Origin: Pseudopyrenochaeta lycopersici
Lineage: Eukaryota > Ascomycota > Dothideomycetes > Pleosporales > Pseudopyrenochaetaceae
Direction: 5' to 3'
Assembly: GCA_003313425.1 (NCBI GenBank)
Contig: NHZP01000007.1
Span: forward strand, 682,001-746,000
DNA: 64,000 bases
Shown: positions 38,484 to 48,097 of the stretch, piece after piece
How the letters are laid out: every line of letters begins with the position of its first letter
Numbering within the stretch: position 1 is the first letter of the stretch
Made by a program: the position numbers and the translations under genes
The notes under the pieces: model-generated
The model's input: only the letters and a program-made list of their open reading frames with translations
Database searches by the model: none
What the model was told of the DNA's origin: nothing

Positions 38484-38964
38484 GGCTGAGAAGGGGGAAA
38501 TTAGAGTTGGATTTGGAACATTGTGGGATGGGTATTCGGCGTGGAAAAGTCATAGATCTAGCGCATTGACATTGCATAGACTTGAGAGCACACTTAAAAG
38601 AACCCTAATATGACAGCTTAAACTGGAATGCGAGCACACGCCGTTTTCTTTCTTCCTAATACCACCTTTAGTCGATGATGAAGGTTTAGAATGCAAAAGT
38701 ACGTCTTCACTGGCATCTGATGGCAAGATCACTTTTGACGGAAAGATTTGAAGTATACATTCCTATCATATCTGGCCAAAGGCCTTATTCTCAACTCCAC
38801 AAAAATATACGCCCGATTCTCACGAGCGCGTTTTGAGCAGGAACAGCAGCCACACATACAGTTCATCCCTCAAAAGCAATCTCAAGCGGGATCAGGGATG
38901 CTTGGCAGTCACAAGCAGTCCCGTAAGGAAGCGCTCGATCAGCCTTGGACTGAGTAGTGCGTTC
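38484..38964. other. Convergent intergenic spacer
   Basis: About 480 bp between the stops of TRAPPC11 (plus) and the small minus-strand frame. It is expected to hold both 3' UTRs and poly(A) sites. No other feature was seen. Confidence 0.5.
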
Positions 38965-39294
38965 TTACGCATAGAGCTCTGAAAAATCGATATGTCCCAG
39001 CGGCCCTTTCTGCCCATGTGCAACCCTCATATGCACTTCGAGATGCTCTGCGCGCATCAGAGGGAGCCCACAGGGCTTGCCATTCTTCAATACGGAGCAG
39101 ACAAAGTTCATACGCGGATCTAAATCCTCAACGCCAGGCCCGCGCATTTGCGTTACTGGGTCGCGACCTGGTATGACGTGGCGCCAAAGGTCCTCGTCCT
39201 GCTCATGGCGCGGTATCCTCGTCTCGGCGGGTCTCGTTTCAGCGGTGGTAAGTGCCTTCAGCGTTGTAAGCCCTGAATTGGTCTGAGATCTCAT
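38965..39294 (-). CDS. Small zinc-finger-like ORF overlapping the PEX20 3' end
   Basis: A 109-residue frame with its own ATG (39294) that overlaps the last 56 bp of PEX20 in another frame and ends at a TAA at 38965. The second half looks coding: LWRHVIPGRDP, then a C-x8-C-x12-H-x4-H array (FVCSVLKNGKPCG ... EHLEVHMRVAH) resembling a C2H2 finger with a long knuckle. It could be a separate small gene, an alternative spliced 3' end of PEX20, or an ORF using a later start (ATG at 39144 or 39114). No clear splice site linking it to PEX20 was found. Function unknown; zinc binding is inferred from spacing only. Confidence 0.45.
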   Translation of the reverse strand: MRSQTNSGLTTLKALTTAETRPAETRIPRHEQDEDLWRHVIPGRDPVTQMRGPGVEDLDPRMNFVCSVLKNGKPCGLPLMRAEHLEVHMRVAHGQKGPLGHIDFSELYA

Positions 39295-40891
39295 CAGTCA
39301 TTATGTGATCACTAGATGTTGAGGAAGAGTGATCATACTGTTCGTGTTCCTCATCGGAGTATATCGGCATGTCAAAATCCGTAGCTGCGTGATTCAAGAT
39401 ATGAGGGTCAACGCCGGGGATTTGAGTGGATGATGTCGGTTGCGGTGACTGAAGTTGTGTGTATGGATAGGAAGTAGAAGATGAAGGCGCGCTGACTTTA
39501 GAAGGCGCCGAGCTCTGTTCGTTGACTTCCACAATCTTATCCTCCTCGACGCGTACTTCGCGGTCGCGTAATCGGCGCATGAGTTCGAGGAATTGTGAAT
39601 TCTGAAATTTCTCGCTCGTGTTATCGGCGACTCTTTCCAGCAAGCGTCCTGCAGTTGCCGCCATCTCGTCTTCGTCATTCATCTTCGGTTGCTCTTCCTT
39701 CTGCTCAGGCTCTTGTTCGACACGCTTGTGCTCCGGGGTCCTCATATATCCGGCAGCATCTAGCTCCCCCCAAATTTGTTCCTCGCTCATGGGTACCCGG
39801 GCGCTGAGCGGATATTGTGACATCAGCCTCTGGTTGATGGCGGTGATGAGCTCCTCTGCCCTTGTCTTGACTTCTTGTGGGGCGTCATGGTTGACGATCC
39901 GTTGCAGCGAGTCGACTATCCACTTTGCCTCGTTCGCGTCCTGCACGAGATCACCACTCTGTTCCAAGCGGTTCATGTTCACTAGGTATGATACGGCTTC
40001 TTCGGTTCGGCCGAGTCCCGTTTCGCTCCAGACCTGGATAGCCGAGTAAACCGCTATCGAAAGTGTTAGCAACCGTAGCACGGCCGAATGATACTACACA
40101 CCTGGCCGCGTCTCCCGTATCCGTATAAGAAGAGGATCCATCTCACCCGAGCGGTCCAAACCTAGCACTTCTGGATTTGCCTGAGCCGACTGTTGACGTC
40201 TTTGCTCGGCCGTTGCTTCCTCCAACATATCTTGTTGCGCCTGTTCGAAGGCCTGCTCAAAAGCAGCCTCGTCGAATGCCGGTATTGCCTCCTGTCCACG
40301 CTGTTCCCCTTGGAGTGTCTGCGACACGGGCGCAGTCTGGAAATTGGGCGTTTGCATGAATGATTGCCCTGCAAAGCCGCCCATATTGTATCCTGACATG
40401 CCACCATATGTGCTTTGTTGCAACGCAGGGGCCTGAGCGACCGGCGTCTGCTGCCTCATGAAGTCTTGATGCCATGCTGAGGCCGCATTCGCCACCTGTG
40501 GGCGGTGTTGCTGCAGCGCTTGTGGCGGTGGGTTCGTGATGTTCAAGCGCTGGAAGTCGCTAGCCCAGTCTGGCAGCTGGTGAGCTTGCGCGAACTGTTG
40601 CGGCGGCGGAGGAGCGAACTGTGGCGTAAAGTGTTGGAAGTCCTGAGGCGGACCAGGACGTCCTGCTTGAAAGGCATCAAATTCGGAGTCTAGTGCGCCT
40701 GCATTTGGGCCCGGCGATGATCTGAAGCCCTACTCTCAGTCAGCGGAAATCATCACGTGTCAAGAGCAAAAACTGACCTGTGCTGGAGAATGCCTCCCGA
40801 TCAAACGGTCCTGCTGCAGAGTCCGATCGACGGTGGTATGCTTCTGGAAGTTCTGCAGGGCATTTGAGGGCCCGCAAAGAGCGTCGGCCAT
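39239..40891 (-). CDS. PEX20: Peroxin PEX20, PTS2 import co-receptor
   Basis: Pex20 helps Pex7 carry PTS2 proteins to the peroxisome in filamentous fungi. Exons 40891-40778, 40729-40102 and 40053-39239 (introns 48 nt each; phases 0 and 1) give 518 residues. The start MADALCGPSNALQNFQKH is diagnostic, with the single conserved Cys near the N-terminus (C6) used for ubiquitin-dependent recycling in this family. Aromatic WxxxF motifs for Pex14/Pex13 binding are visible (WASDF, WHQDF). A Gln-rich middle is followed by the conserved C-terminal region (IQVWSETGLGRTEEAVSYL) that in the family includes the Pex7-binding part. The final ~130 residues are acidic and Ser-rich. The end at 39239 overlaps a small ORF. 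Confidence 0.9.
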
Positions 40892-41623
40892 GGCTAATGA
40901 AAGAATAAAGGGGGTATCACCGCATGCTAAAGCAAAAGAAATGTGCAAAAAAGTCGTGACGAAGTGTTGCAGCAGAGACAGGTCAAGATGGCAGTTGACG
41001 TCCGGGTGGTTCAAAAGCCGAGGCTCATTCGCTGCGGGCCGACGTGCTCCTGCCCCACGGAATCAGATGTCAACCGATCACGACATAACTCGCACGTGCG
41101 CGCAGCCCTTCACAGCAGCACGCTTCTGCCGATCCCCCGATCCACTGTCGTCAGCAAAATCTGGCATGGGAGTCGCTCCATCTTGTGACACAGCGTCAGA
41201 GCTGAGCATCCACTTTCGGGCGAGTGCTGCCCACTCGGGTGGCACACGATGCGATGCGATGACGCAGCACCGGTCAGGAGCTGTGCGACTGTTGAGACGA
41301 GATAGACATGCATCATGGCTATGCAAAGGGGCAACAGCTGAAAAAAAAAAGGTTGCACAAGTGCGTTGTTCGTGTATTTGCATTATACTACCAAGGCCAA
41401 GCCAGAACGCCGCACCAGAACAGACGTATTGAATGGCTGGAGACACCAACAGCTCAGTTGCCCATCTGGAGAGAGGAGAGAGATGGTGAATGGTATATGG
41501 TGAAAAGAAAATAGCAAGAAATGAAACCCTTAGCAAGCACCCTCTCCGCTTCAAATTCTCCCTCAGCACCCAAGTAAACCACTGGCGTAGCTACACTCAA
41601 TCTCTCTCCTACAGCGCAATGCT
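40892..41623. other. Intergenic spacer, PEX20 promoter
   Basis: About 730 bp upstream of PEX20 (minus) and downstream of the coiled-coil gene (minus). Should contain the PEX20 promoter and the neighbour's 3' UTR. Only short overlapping frames without domains; an A10 run lies near 41341. Confidence 0.45.
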
Positions 41624-43681
41624 TTACTTGAAGAACATACTTCCAAGTGTGATATTCTGCTTGGAGCGGTTGACATCGCTCCTGCTCCTCGACCTGGACT
41701 TCTTGCGCACAAATGCGTATTCCTTCTTGCCGTGGCGGTCGCGGCCCTCGGCTTCGATGAAGAGCTTGTTGCCGCCTCCACTACGTAGGCGACGAGTATG
41801 CTCAAAGAGGATTTCAGTCTCCCGCTGGCTCATTTCGCGGAGGACAATGATGTACTCGGGATTCTATAGTATACATGTTAATGATTGAACTTTGGTGGTA
41901 GGGAATGGAGTTGTGGAATTGTGGAATGGGAGACTAACCGAATCATACTCATACGGAATGTCGTAGTAGTGCAGCGTCTCAATGTCAAGATACTGTCTGT
42001 GAACCTTTGCATAGGTGGGCTGAGGCGCGATGCGCAGTGGATTGAGCGGCGACATGCCTTGTTGCAGCTCCCGTTGCTTCTCTGGATGGACCATAGCTTG
42101 AATCTGATTCTCTTGAAGGCCAAACTGAGCAAGACGCTTGCGCATTGTATCCTCCAGCTCCTTCTCCGCTGCTTCCTTCTTCGCCTTCTCCTCTGCCTCC
42201 TTTTCTGCCTGCTTGCGGAGAAAAGCTTCATATTCCTCCTTCTCCTGCTTCTTCTTCCTCTCCTCTTCCAGCCTCAGCTGCATGATGAGTTCTTCACGTG
42301 CGCGCTTCTCCTTTTCTGCATCTTGCGACTTCTTGCGCTCATACTCATAAATGATGCGGTCACGCTCTTCTTTGGCTTCCCTCTCTTCCTTGTCCCGCTT
42401 CTTCTCGTACTCGTCGACAGCGCGTTGCTTTGCCTCTTTGGCTTCTCTCTCTTGCTTGATCATCTTGGCCTCGTTCTCAGCAATGATTCTCTTACGTTCT
42501 TCCTCCATGAGCTTTTCTTTCTCCTCACGCTCTCGGGCCTCCTTCTCGAGCTTTGCGGTGTTCTCGGCGATGATGGCCCGACGTTCCTCTTCCTGCTCCT
42601 TCTTCTCTTTCTCAATCTTGGCAATAATCTTGTCGCGCTGTTCCTCTGCCTCCCTCTGCTCTCTTGAAAGCTTTGCTCTGTTCTCCGCGATGATGTGCTT
42701 TCGCTCCTCTTCTTGTTCTCTCCTCTCTTTCTCCAACTTGGCTAGGATCCTATCACGCTGGTCCTCTGCTTCTCTCTGCTCTCTTGAAAGCTTTGCTCTG
42801 TTCTCTGCGAGGATTTGCTTTCGTTCGTCTTCTTGTTCTCTCCTCTCTTTTTCTAGCTTGGCTAGGATCCTATCACGCTGGTCCTCTGCCTCTCTCTGCT
42901 CTCTCGACATCTTGGCTCTATTCTCAGCAATGATGTCAGCACGTCGTTTCTCTTCTTCAGTAGCCCTTCGTTCACGCTCTCTATCCTCCCTCTCTCGCTT
43001 CAGCTCCCAGTCGTGCCGCATGCGCTCTTCTTGAGCCTTGATACGCTCCTCCTCAGCGTCACGCTCCTTCCTATCCTTGATGTACTTGAGCTCGATCCTT
43101 CGCTTGATTAGTTCTTCTCGCCTCTCCATCTCATCCTCCTGTCTTTCTCTCTCGAGCTTGTCCTCTGCTTCTTTGAGCCGCTGTTGGGTGATTGTCAGTT
43201 GAAGCTTATCCTCGTAACGGCGCTCTGGCGAATGATGGTGGTGGTCATGATACTCGTGCCGAGACCGAGACCGAGAGCGATGGTCCCTCTTGACTTCCAA
43301 TCTCAGTTCGGCAATCTCATCCTCCAGTGACCATTCACCAGGGATCCTCCGGCTACTCCCCCTGCCACGAGGACTGCTGTCCCGATGTTCGGTACGGACG
43401 TTGGGACTGCTTTCATTGTCCATGCGAGTAGTGTTGTAAATGGTCACGTTGGGCACTGGAGATTGACCTTGTGAGCGGGAGCGGTGGAGAGCGGCGGTGT
43501 AGTGAACTTCGCGGCCTGGGTACTCACTAGGACGGCGACCATAATCGGGGCGAAGGTCATCGTCCCGTTTTCGCGCTGGTTGCTTGGTTGCTCCAGGACG
43601 AACATGGCGAGCACCAGCAGTATACCGGTCGGTATACCACTCGTCCTCAGTATAGTTGTCCCATTCGTCTGGAGAGGGCAT
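41624..43681 (-). CDS. Large charged coiled-coil protein with 40-residue repeats
   Basis: Two exons, 43681-41939 and 41863-41624, with a 75-nt phase-0 intron (GTTAGT...CTATAG), give 660 residues. Residues ~1-150 are polar, Arg/Ser-rich with RSRSRS and a DHHHH cluster. From ~150 to 500 is a continuous Glu/Arg/Lys-rich coiled coil, with about three near-identical 40-residue units (AENRAKLSREQREAEDQRD core). The C-terminus turns compact: LHYYDIPYEYDS, then PEYIIVLREMSQRETEILFE and a basic RSRSRSDVNRSKQN tail. The layout matches uncharacterised Pezizomycotina proteins; resemblance to trichoplein-like or SR proteins is compositional only. Function unknown. Hydrophobic-looking frames on the opposite strand are shadows of this Glu/Arg-rich sequence. 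Confidence 0.82.
42600..42960 (-). repeat. 120-bp tandem repeat inside the coiled-coil gene
   Basis: Three successive 120-bp units, marked on the + strand by CTCTTGAAAGCTTTGCTCTG (near 42660 and 42780) and a diverged copy near 42900. They code for 40-residue heptad-compatible units. Near-identity of the first two units suggests recent unequal exchange or conversion. Boundaries are approximate. Confidence 0.7.
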
Positions 43682-45006
43682 GGTGGCGTTTCTGAGAGTG
43701 TGAAAGATACAAGGTCAAGATAGTCCTGGTCAAGCTGGTAATAACCAAAGTAAAAAAGAATCAGAAGCAAATCCGTGGAAACTTGCTTGCAGTGTCTGAT
43801 CTCAGAGGTGAAGCAAAAGGCGGGGTGATAACAGAAATGCTGAGGGGCGGCACGCAAGCAGTCTGACACGGCGCACGACAGCAGGTCACGTAAGAAATGC
43901 AAAAAGAAAGCGATCGAAAGTGCGGCAAGCCAGGAATTTGAAAGATTCCCAGCGCCGGAGCACTTTGGGGGCTGAAAGGCTCCCACGATGCAGCTAGTCA
44001 TCAGGCAGCTACTGCTTGGGGCTGAGGCCGGGGTCTCTCACGGCTTGGTCTGGTGGACCACGCAGCGGCCGGCTATGATGCATCTGCAGGTAGCAGAACC
44101 AGCGGTTAGGCGCATGCGCACATCTCAGTCTCCATATCGGAGGCACTGCGTTGTTGGCGGTGTGCAGTGCTTGCCGCCTGTCTGCTCCGTGTTCTGGCAG
44201 TCTTTGGGCGGGCCCGCCGTGGTGGTGGTGTTGACCGAGGGGTCGTCTCTAAATTTGTAACACTGCCAGGGTGCTGGTCTCTCTTTCCTCTTCCAGGCCT
44301 GGCGGGGGGCCGAGATTCTCATTATCGCGCGGTACGGTCGTCAGCCTTATCGGCCACAAGTTAAGACTTCAAAACTCCAGGCGAATCGCTGATGCGTTGG
44401 GTACCAGTGCTCGTTGAGCAGCCGCTTCCCCAAACCCGTTGCTGTTGCGCGCTTCACCACACAAGAAAGCGCCTCTTGAAACCATGAGCGCGCGTGCGAC
44501 TTGCAAGGAGAGTGTGACCATTTTCTTAATTGGAGTAGGTAGGGCTTCCCATGTGCCTGGCCGGCGACATCGGCTAGCACTTGGCGCACCTTGCCCGCCC
44601 CACAGCAGGACATGCATGCAGACGAGTTTGCACTTCAGCCGCACCCTTTCATTTCGTCGCACTTGAGTCCGCCGTGCATATAGGCGGTCATGTCCGCATG
44701 TAGACTCGACCCCCACAAAAAGCTTGGAGAAGCGCCAAGCACCATGTACCAGGACACTCCATGACATCGTCGACGTGCGTACACAGGATCCAAGGTGGAT
44801 TCAGCATACATGACACGCCACCAATCGCATCATGGACAACTGTAGGCAAGGTCCCATGCATGTGAGACATACGATCCTACCTTCAGGTGGATCCATTCAT
44901 ATTGTACCTTGAAAACGGAAGCAAACGTCTTGAATTAAACCCCGGGTGAGCGAAGAGTGGTATCTATCCAACCGCCCAAGCCGCCTGAACGCCTTGCATG
45001 CAGATA
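43682..45006. other. Intergenic spacer
   Basis: About 1.3 kb between the coiled-coil gene start and the Hem25 stop, both minus strand. The first few hundred bases should hold the coiled-coil promoter. Short frames (such as 44369-44767 minus, 132 codons) lack recognisable domains and typical exon structure, so nothing is called. Confidence 0.4.
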
Positions 45007-46079
45007 TTATACACGTACATCCTTTTCATCTTCAACAACCTCCATCCACTCTTTTTCCGCTCTCCTAATCAATTCTTCGTACACAGTCCAAGCAAGCGCA
45101 CTGCTTACTGCTTTCCGTGCTATCCGGATCCCTAATCCATCAAAGAAGCTCCTCGTTCCGTCTTCCGCAAGCATCTTCTTCGCCGCGTGAACCATGTTAC
45201 CGTAGCGGTCAGGCATCAGCTGTATCCGCGTTTTGATCGCATCGAAGGGGTTCGTGATTGTGGTCCCCAGCCCTGCTGCAGCGACACCTGAAATGAAGTT
45301 TATCCCTGCAGAGGTGCTGGATGAGAGCTTGGTCGCAGTCCCAGACTTCTCTTCAATCTTGGTAGCGAGTGACGAGAGCTTGCGCTTGGACTGCTCGTAG
45401 AAGAGTACGTAGAGACCTGCGTACGGCGCGTCACGCACCGCTGTTGCACCAAAGCCTGCAAAGAACCCCTTCAGGCCTTCGGTGCGGAAAATGTCTCGCG
45501 ACGCTGTAAAGAGCGAATTATAAGAGTACAGGTTGCTCTCATATCGCACCTTCAGTACTGTGATTGGCATCATGACGAAGCCGGCCCACGTTCGCGCAAT
45601 TGCACCTGTCGCTAAGTTCGCCGTGTTGCTCAGCTTTGGCAGCGAGCTCGAATGCTCTCCTCCTCTTGCTACTCCATCATATCTGCCAGCAGCGATGAGG
45701 CTTGCTCTGCGCCGCAGCGCATTCAAGCTGGAGAAGTATATCGCAGACCCGAAGCCTGTGCGTAGCGAGCTTGGTAATGTGCCTCTCCAGAACTGCCGTA
45801 CAGGATTCGGCCCACTGGATATTGTTCTGATGGTATCGAAGAGCGTGCTAGAGCGCGATTGCTGGACCCTCGTTTTTAAGAGGTCGGCGGGTTGTAGGAG
45901 GACAGCTGAGAGGACGCCTGAGCTCAAGCCAGCGAAGAAGTGGACTACCAAAGCTGTTAGCTGGATAGTCACAGAGTATTTAAAGTATGTTTGATGAATC
46001 TTTGGACATGCAAAGGTCCTTGCCCACAAGTAGTGAACTTACAGTAAGACGACGAGCGCGACTGCCCATCATTTGTCAT
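45007..46079 (-). CDS. HEM25: Mitochondrial glycine carrier Hem25 (SLC25A38 family)
   Basis: Hem25 moves glycine (and in yeast possibly other haem precursors) across the mitochondrial inner membrane for 5-aminolevulinate synthesis, the first step of haem biosynthesis. Exons 46079-46043 and 45953-45007 with a 89-nt phase-1 intron (branch-like CTAAC before the AG) give 327 residues. Three carrier repeats are visible, with signature sequences [16 protein letters not shown] (degenerate, as in the family) and PFDAIKTR, and family-typical [28 protein letters not shown] and [10 protein letters not shown]. Six membrane helices are expected from the family. The short first exon supplies only [12 protein letters not shown]. 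Confidence 0.9.
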
Positions 46080-46811
46080 TGCCGCGCCGTCAAAGGTTCA
46101 ATTGCTATATCGTAAACAGAGAAGCTGCACTATGCATGGTGCTAGTAACCCAGGAGGTTTGGCCGCCTATATTCGATGTAAGACCAGCTGTAGTCGCTCA
46201 GACAAACTTGAGTCGGCAAAATGTGCATGACGTTGTGATGTGCAACCGTAACCGCCCGGACTCACCGGCGGATCGGTACGCCGGGGCTTGTATTCGCTAG
46301 GGTCAGCATTCCGCGCCTATGATGCACAGTCAGTTCTTCATCACTTCGAAATTGCTGCTGCAGCCTGCAGTCGATTTACACCTGAGTCAGAAAGTATTTG
46401 GCAGAATTACGTGCAGCTTGAATTGCCTTTATGCTTACTCGTACATGTACTCTTCAAAACGGAAATGGGCACTATGTATTCTAAATCGAGCCACGATGCA
46501 AACGTCCTATCCGTCGCTACCTCATAACAAACACGATTCCTCACTAACTTGCCCAAAGAAGTGATGCCCTGTCTTGTGCATATCTACATGTCTTTATCTA
46601 GTGCAGCTTTGTTTTTCACAGGGAAATTCATTTGTCTGGTTATGATCATTATTCCTTCACCAGGATATGCGGTAGTTGAGTATCGTCGTCGAACTGCTTC
46701 ACTTTATGAAGCCCAGTGTCCTTCTGAACACGCCTGGCTCATGGAGCGGTTAGTCCTAGGCGCAGAGAGATATATCATTGATCACAGCCGCTACAGAACA
46801 TCCACCATCTT
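46080..46811. other. Intergenic spacer, Hem25 promoter
   Basis: About 730 bp between the Hem25 start and the stop of the DUF3605 gene, both minus strand. Expected to hold the Hem25 promoter. Short frames on the + strand here have no recognisable domain. Confidence 0.4.
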
Positions 46812-47516
46812 TCACATCGTCCACTGCTCCAATACGCCCGCATCCACATCCCTGACCAATATATGCACATGCTCCAAGCTCCTCACACTCTGCAAGTTTG
46901 TAGTGTTCTTGAACCAGATGATCTTGCTTCCCTCTTCTCTCTCCCTAGCCTTCTCCCTGAATTCTCTTCTTACAAAATCTTCCACATTTCTCCGTCCTTC
47001 TTGACTCAGTGCACCCTCCTCATCCACCGGTAACCGCTGTTTCAACCACACAACAATATGGCGAATGCCTGCCTCGAATGCATAGCCCCAATCGTTCCTC
47101 AGGATCTCAAAGTCTTCTGGGTCCGCGAATGGTACGACATTGCGCACATTGAACCTCAAAGCTCCCGTCTCATCCTCAATCGGGTCCCAAAATAACCTCT
47201 GATCAAGCAGATAAGTCAGAACACTTCCATATTTTTCCTTCACGTGCGCTGTCCAAGCTAGATACGCTTTTAGCGCGCTCGGCCAGCGTTTCAGCTCTTC
47301 GAGTTGGTTCCTCGATATCAGATGGTGCAGATTCGTCCAAGAATGCGGTGTAAATTGGTCGTCGGTCAGCGAGAGTTGTTGCCAGTCGATCGCGGTGAGT
47401 GCAAAGGGAGGATTGTCACGCGGAAACGGCAATGCGGTCGGGTCTGGATTCGACTTCCAAGTTGATTGGAAGACAGATGGTAAGGAGGATTCGTCAATTT
47501 TGAATTTCTTCGACAT
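46812..47516 (-). CDS. DUF3605 protein (N-acetylglucosamine-induced protein 1-like)
   Basis: Single-exon gene of 234 residues starting MSKKFKIDESSLP. The layout matches the fungal DUF3605 family, to which Candida NGI1 belongs: an ALTAIDWQQL start, ISRNQLEELKRWPSALKAYL, then FVRNVVPFADPEDFEILRND-like sequence (here NVRNVVPFADPEDFEI) and HIVVWLKQRLP. Biochemical role is unknown; the name reflects induction of a Candida member by GlcNAc, not an activity. No signal peptide or membrane segment, so probably cytosolic. Confidence 0.8.
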   Translation of the reverse strand: MSKKFKIDESSLPSVFQSTWKSNPDPTALPFPRDNPPFALTAIDWQQLSLTDDQFTPHSWTNLHHLISRNQLEELKRWPSALKAYLAWTAHVKEKYGSVLTYLLDQRLFWDPIEDETGALRFNVRNVVPFADPEDFEILRNDWGYAFEAGIRHIVVWLKQRLPVDEEGALSQEGRRNVEDFVRREFREKAREREEGSKIIWFKNTTNLQSVRSLEHVHILVRDVDAGVLEQWTM

Positions 47517-48097
47517 GATGTTGCGGGGCTGTTGTATTCGCGTGAGAGGCCTGATGGGTTGAATGAGGGACCAGTTCTTTCAAATGAAGGTGATGAATGC
47601 CAACAGAATGGGGCTAGTTTAAAGACAGCAAACGTACCAAAGGAGCAATGTAGATGATGCTAGGCCTGGTTTCTCGCAATTGATCGATACATATGGTAAG
47701 TGCGAAGTGATGAGTTGCATGGTACATGCAGACATTGTCGCGGAAGCGTTACTTGTTTAGGTCAATTGCTAAGCCTGCGAAATCCAACACATATTGAATT
47801 TCATATCCTTGAACCTGGATTAGAACGTCGCACCCATTTTAGTTTACCCTCGAGGTTCGCCACACAGCCGTCAAAAGCGCTGCGCTCACAAATTAAAGAG
47901 AGCCTTGGCCTCAGAATGAAGTGACAATTTCCAGCTGCGATAACTATGAGGGCGAAGACATTTGTCACAAGCAAAGGAAATGATACTTCCATAGTAAATA
48001 AGCCAGACCTGAATTGTCCGATCGCATAATATCGGCTGCTATGCCTAAGATATCATCATGCTTTTTGCACTCCAGAGAACGCCATCCAATGCTCGAT
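47517..48097. other. Intergenic spacer
   Basis: About 580 bp between the DUF3605 start and the PUF6 stop. Probably the DUF3605 promoter plus PUF6 3' UTR; nothing else recognised. Confidence 0.4.

Noticed and set aside
41885..43034. Long + strand frames over the coiled-coil gene, Leu/Phe-rich or Ser-rich, resembling a membrane protein
   Set aside because: They are antisense to a Glu/Arg/Lys-rich coiled coil; such codons read backwards give Leu/Phe/Ser runs. The minus-strand gene has the splice, start and conserved C-terminus.
44369..44767. 132-codon minus-strand frame between the coiled-coil gene and Hem25
   Set aside because: No recognisable domain, no splice support, and other frames overlap it.
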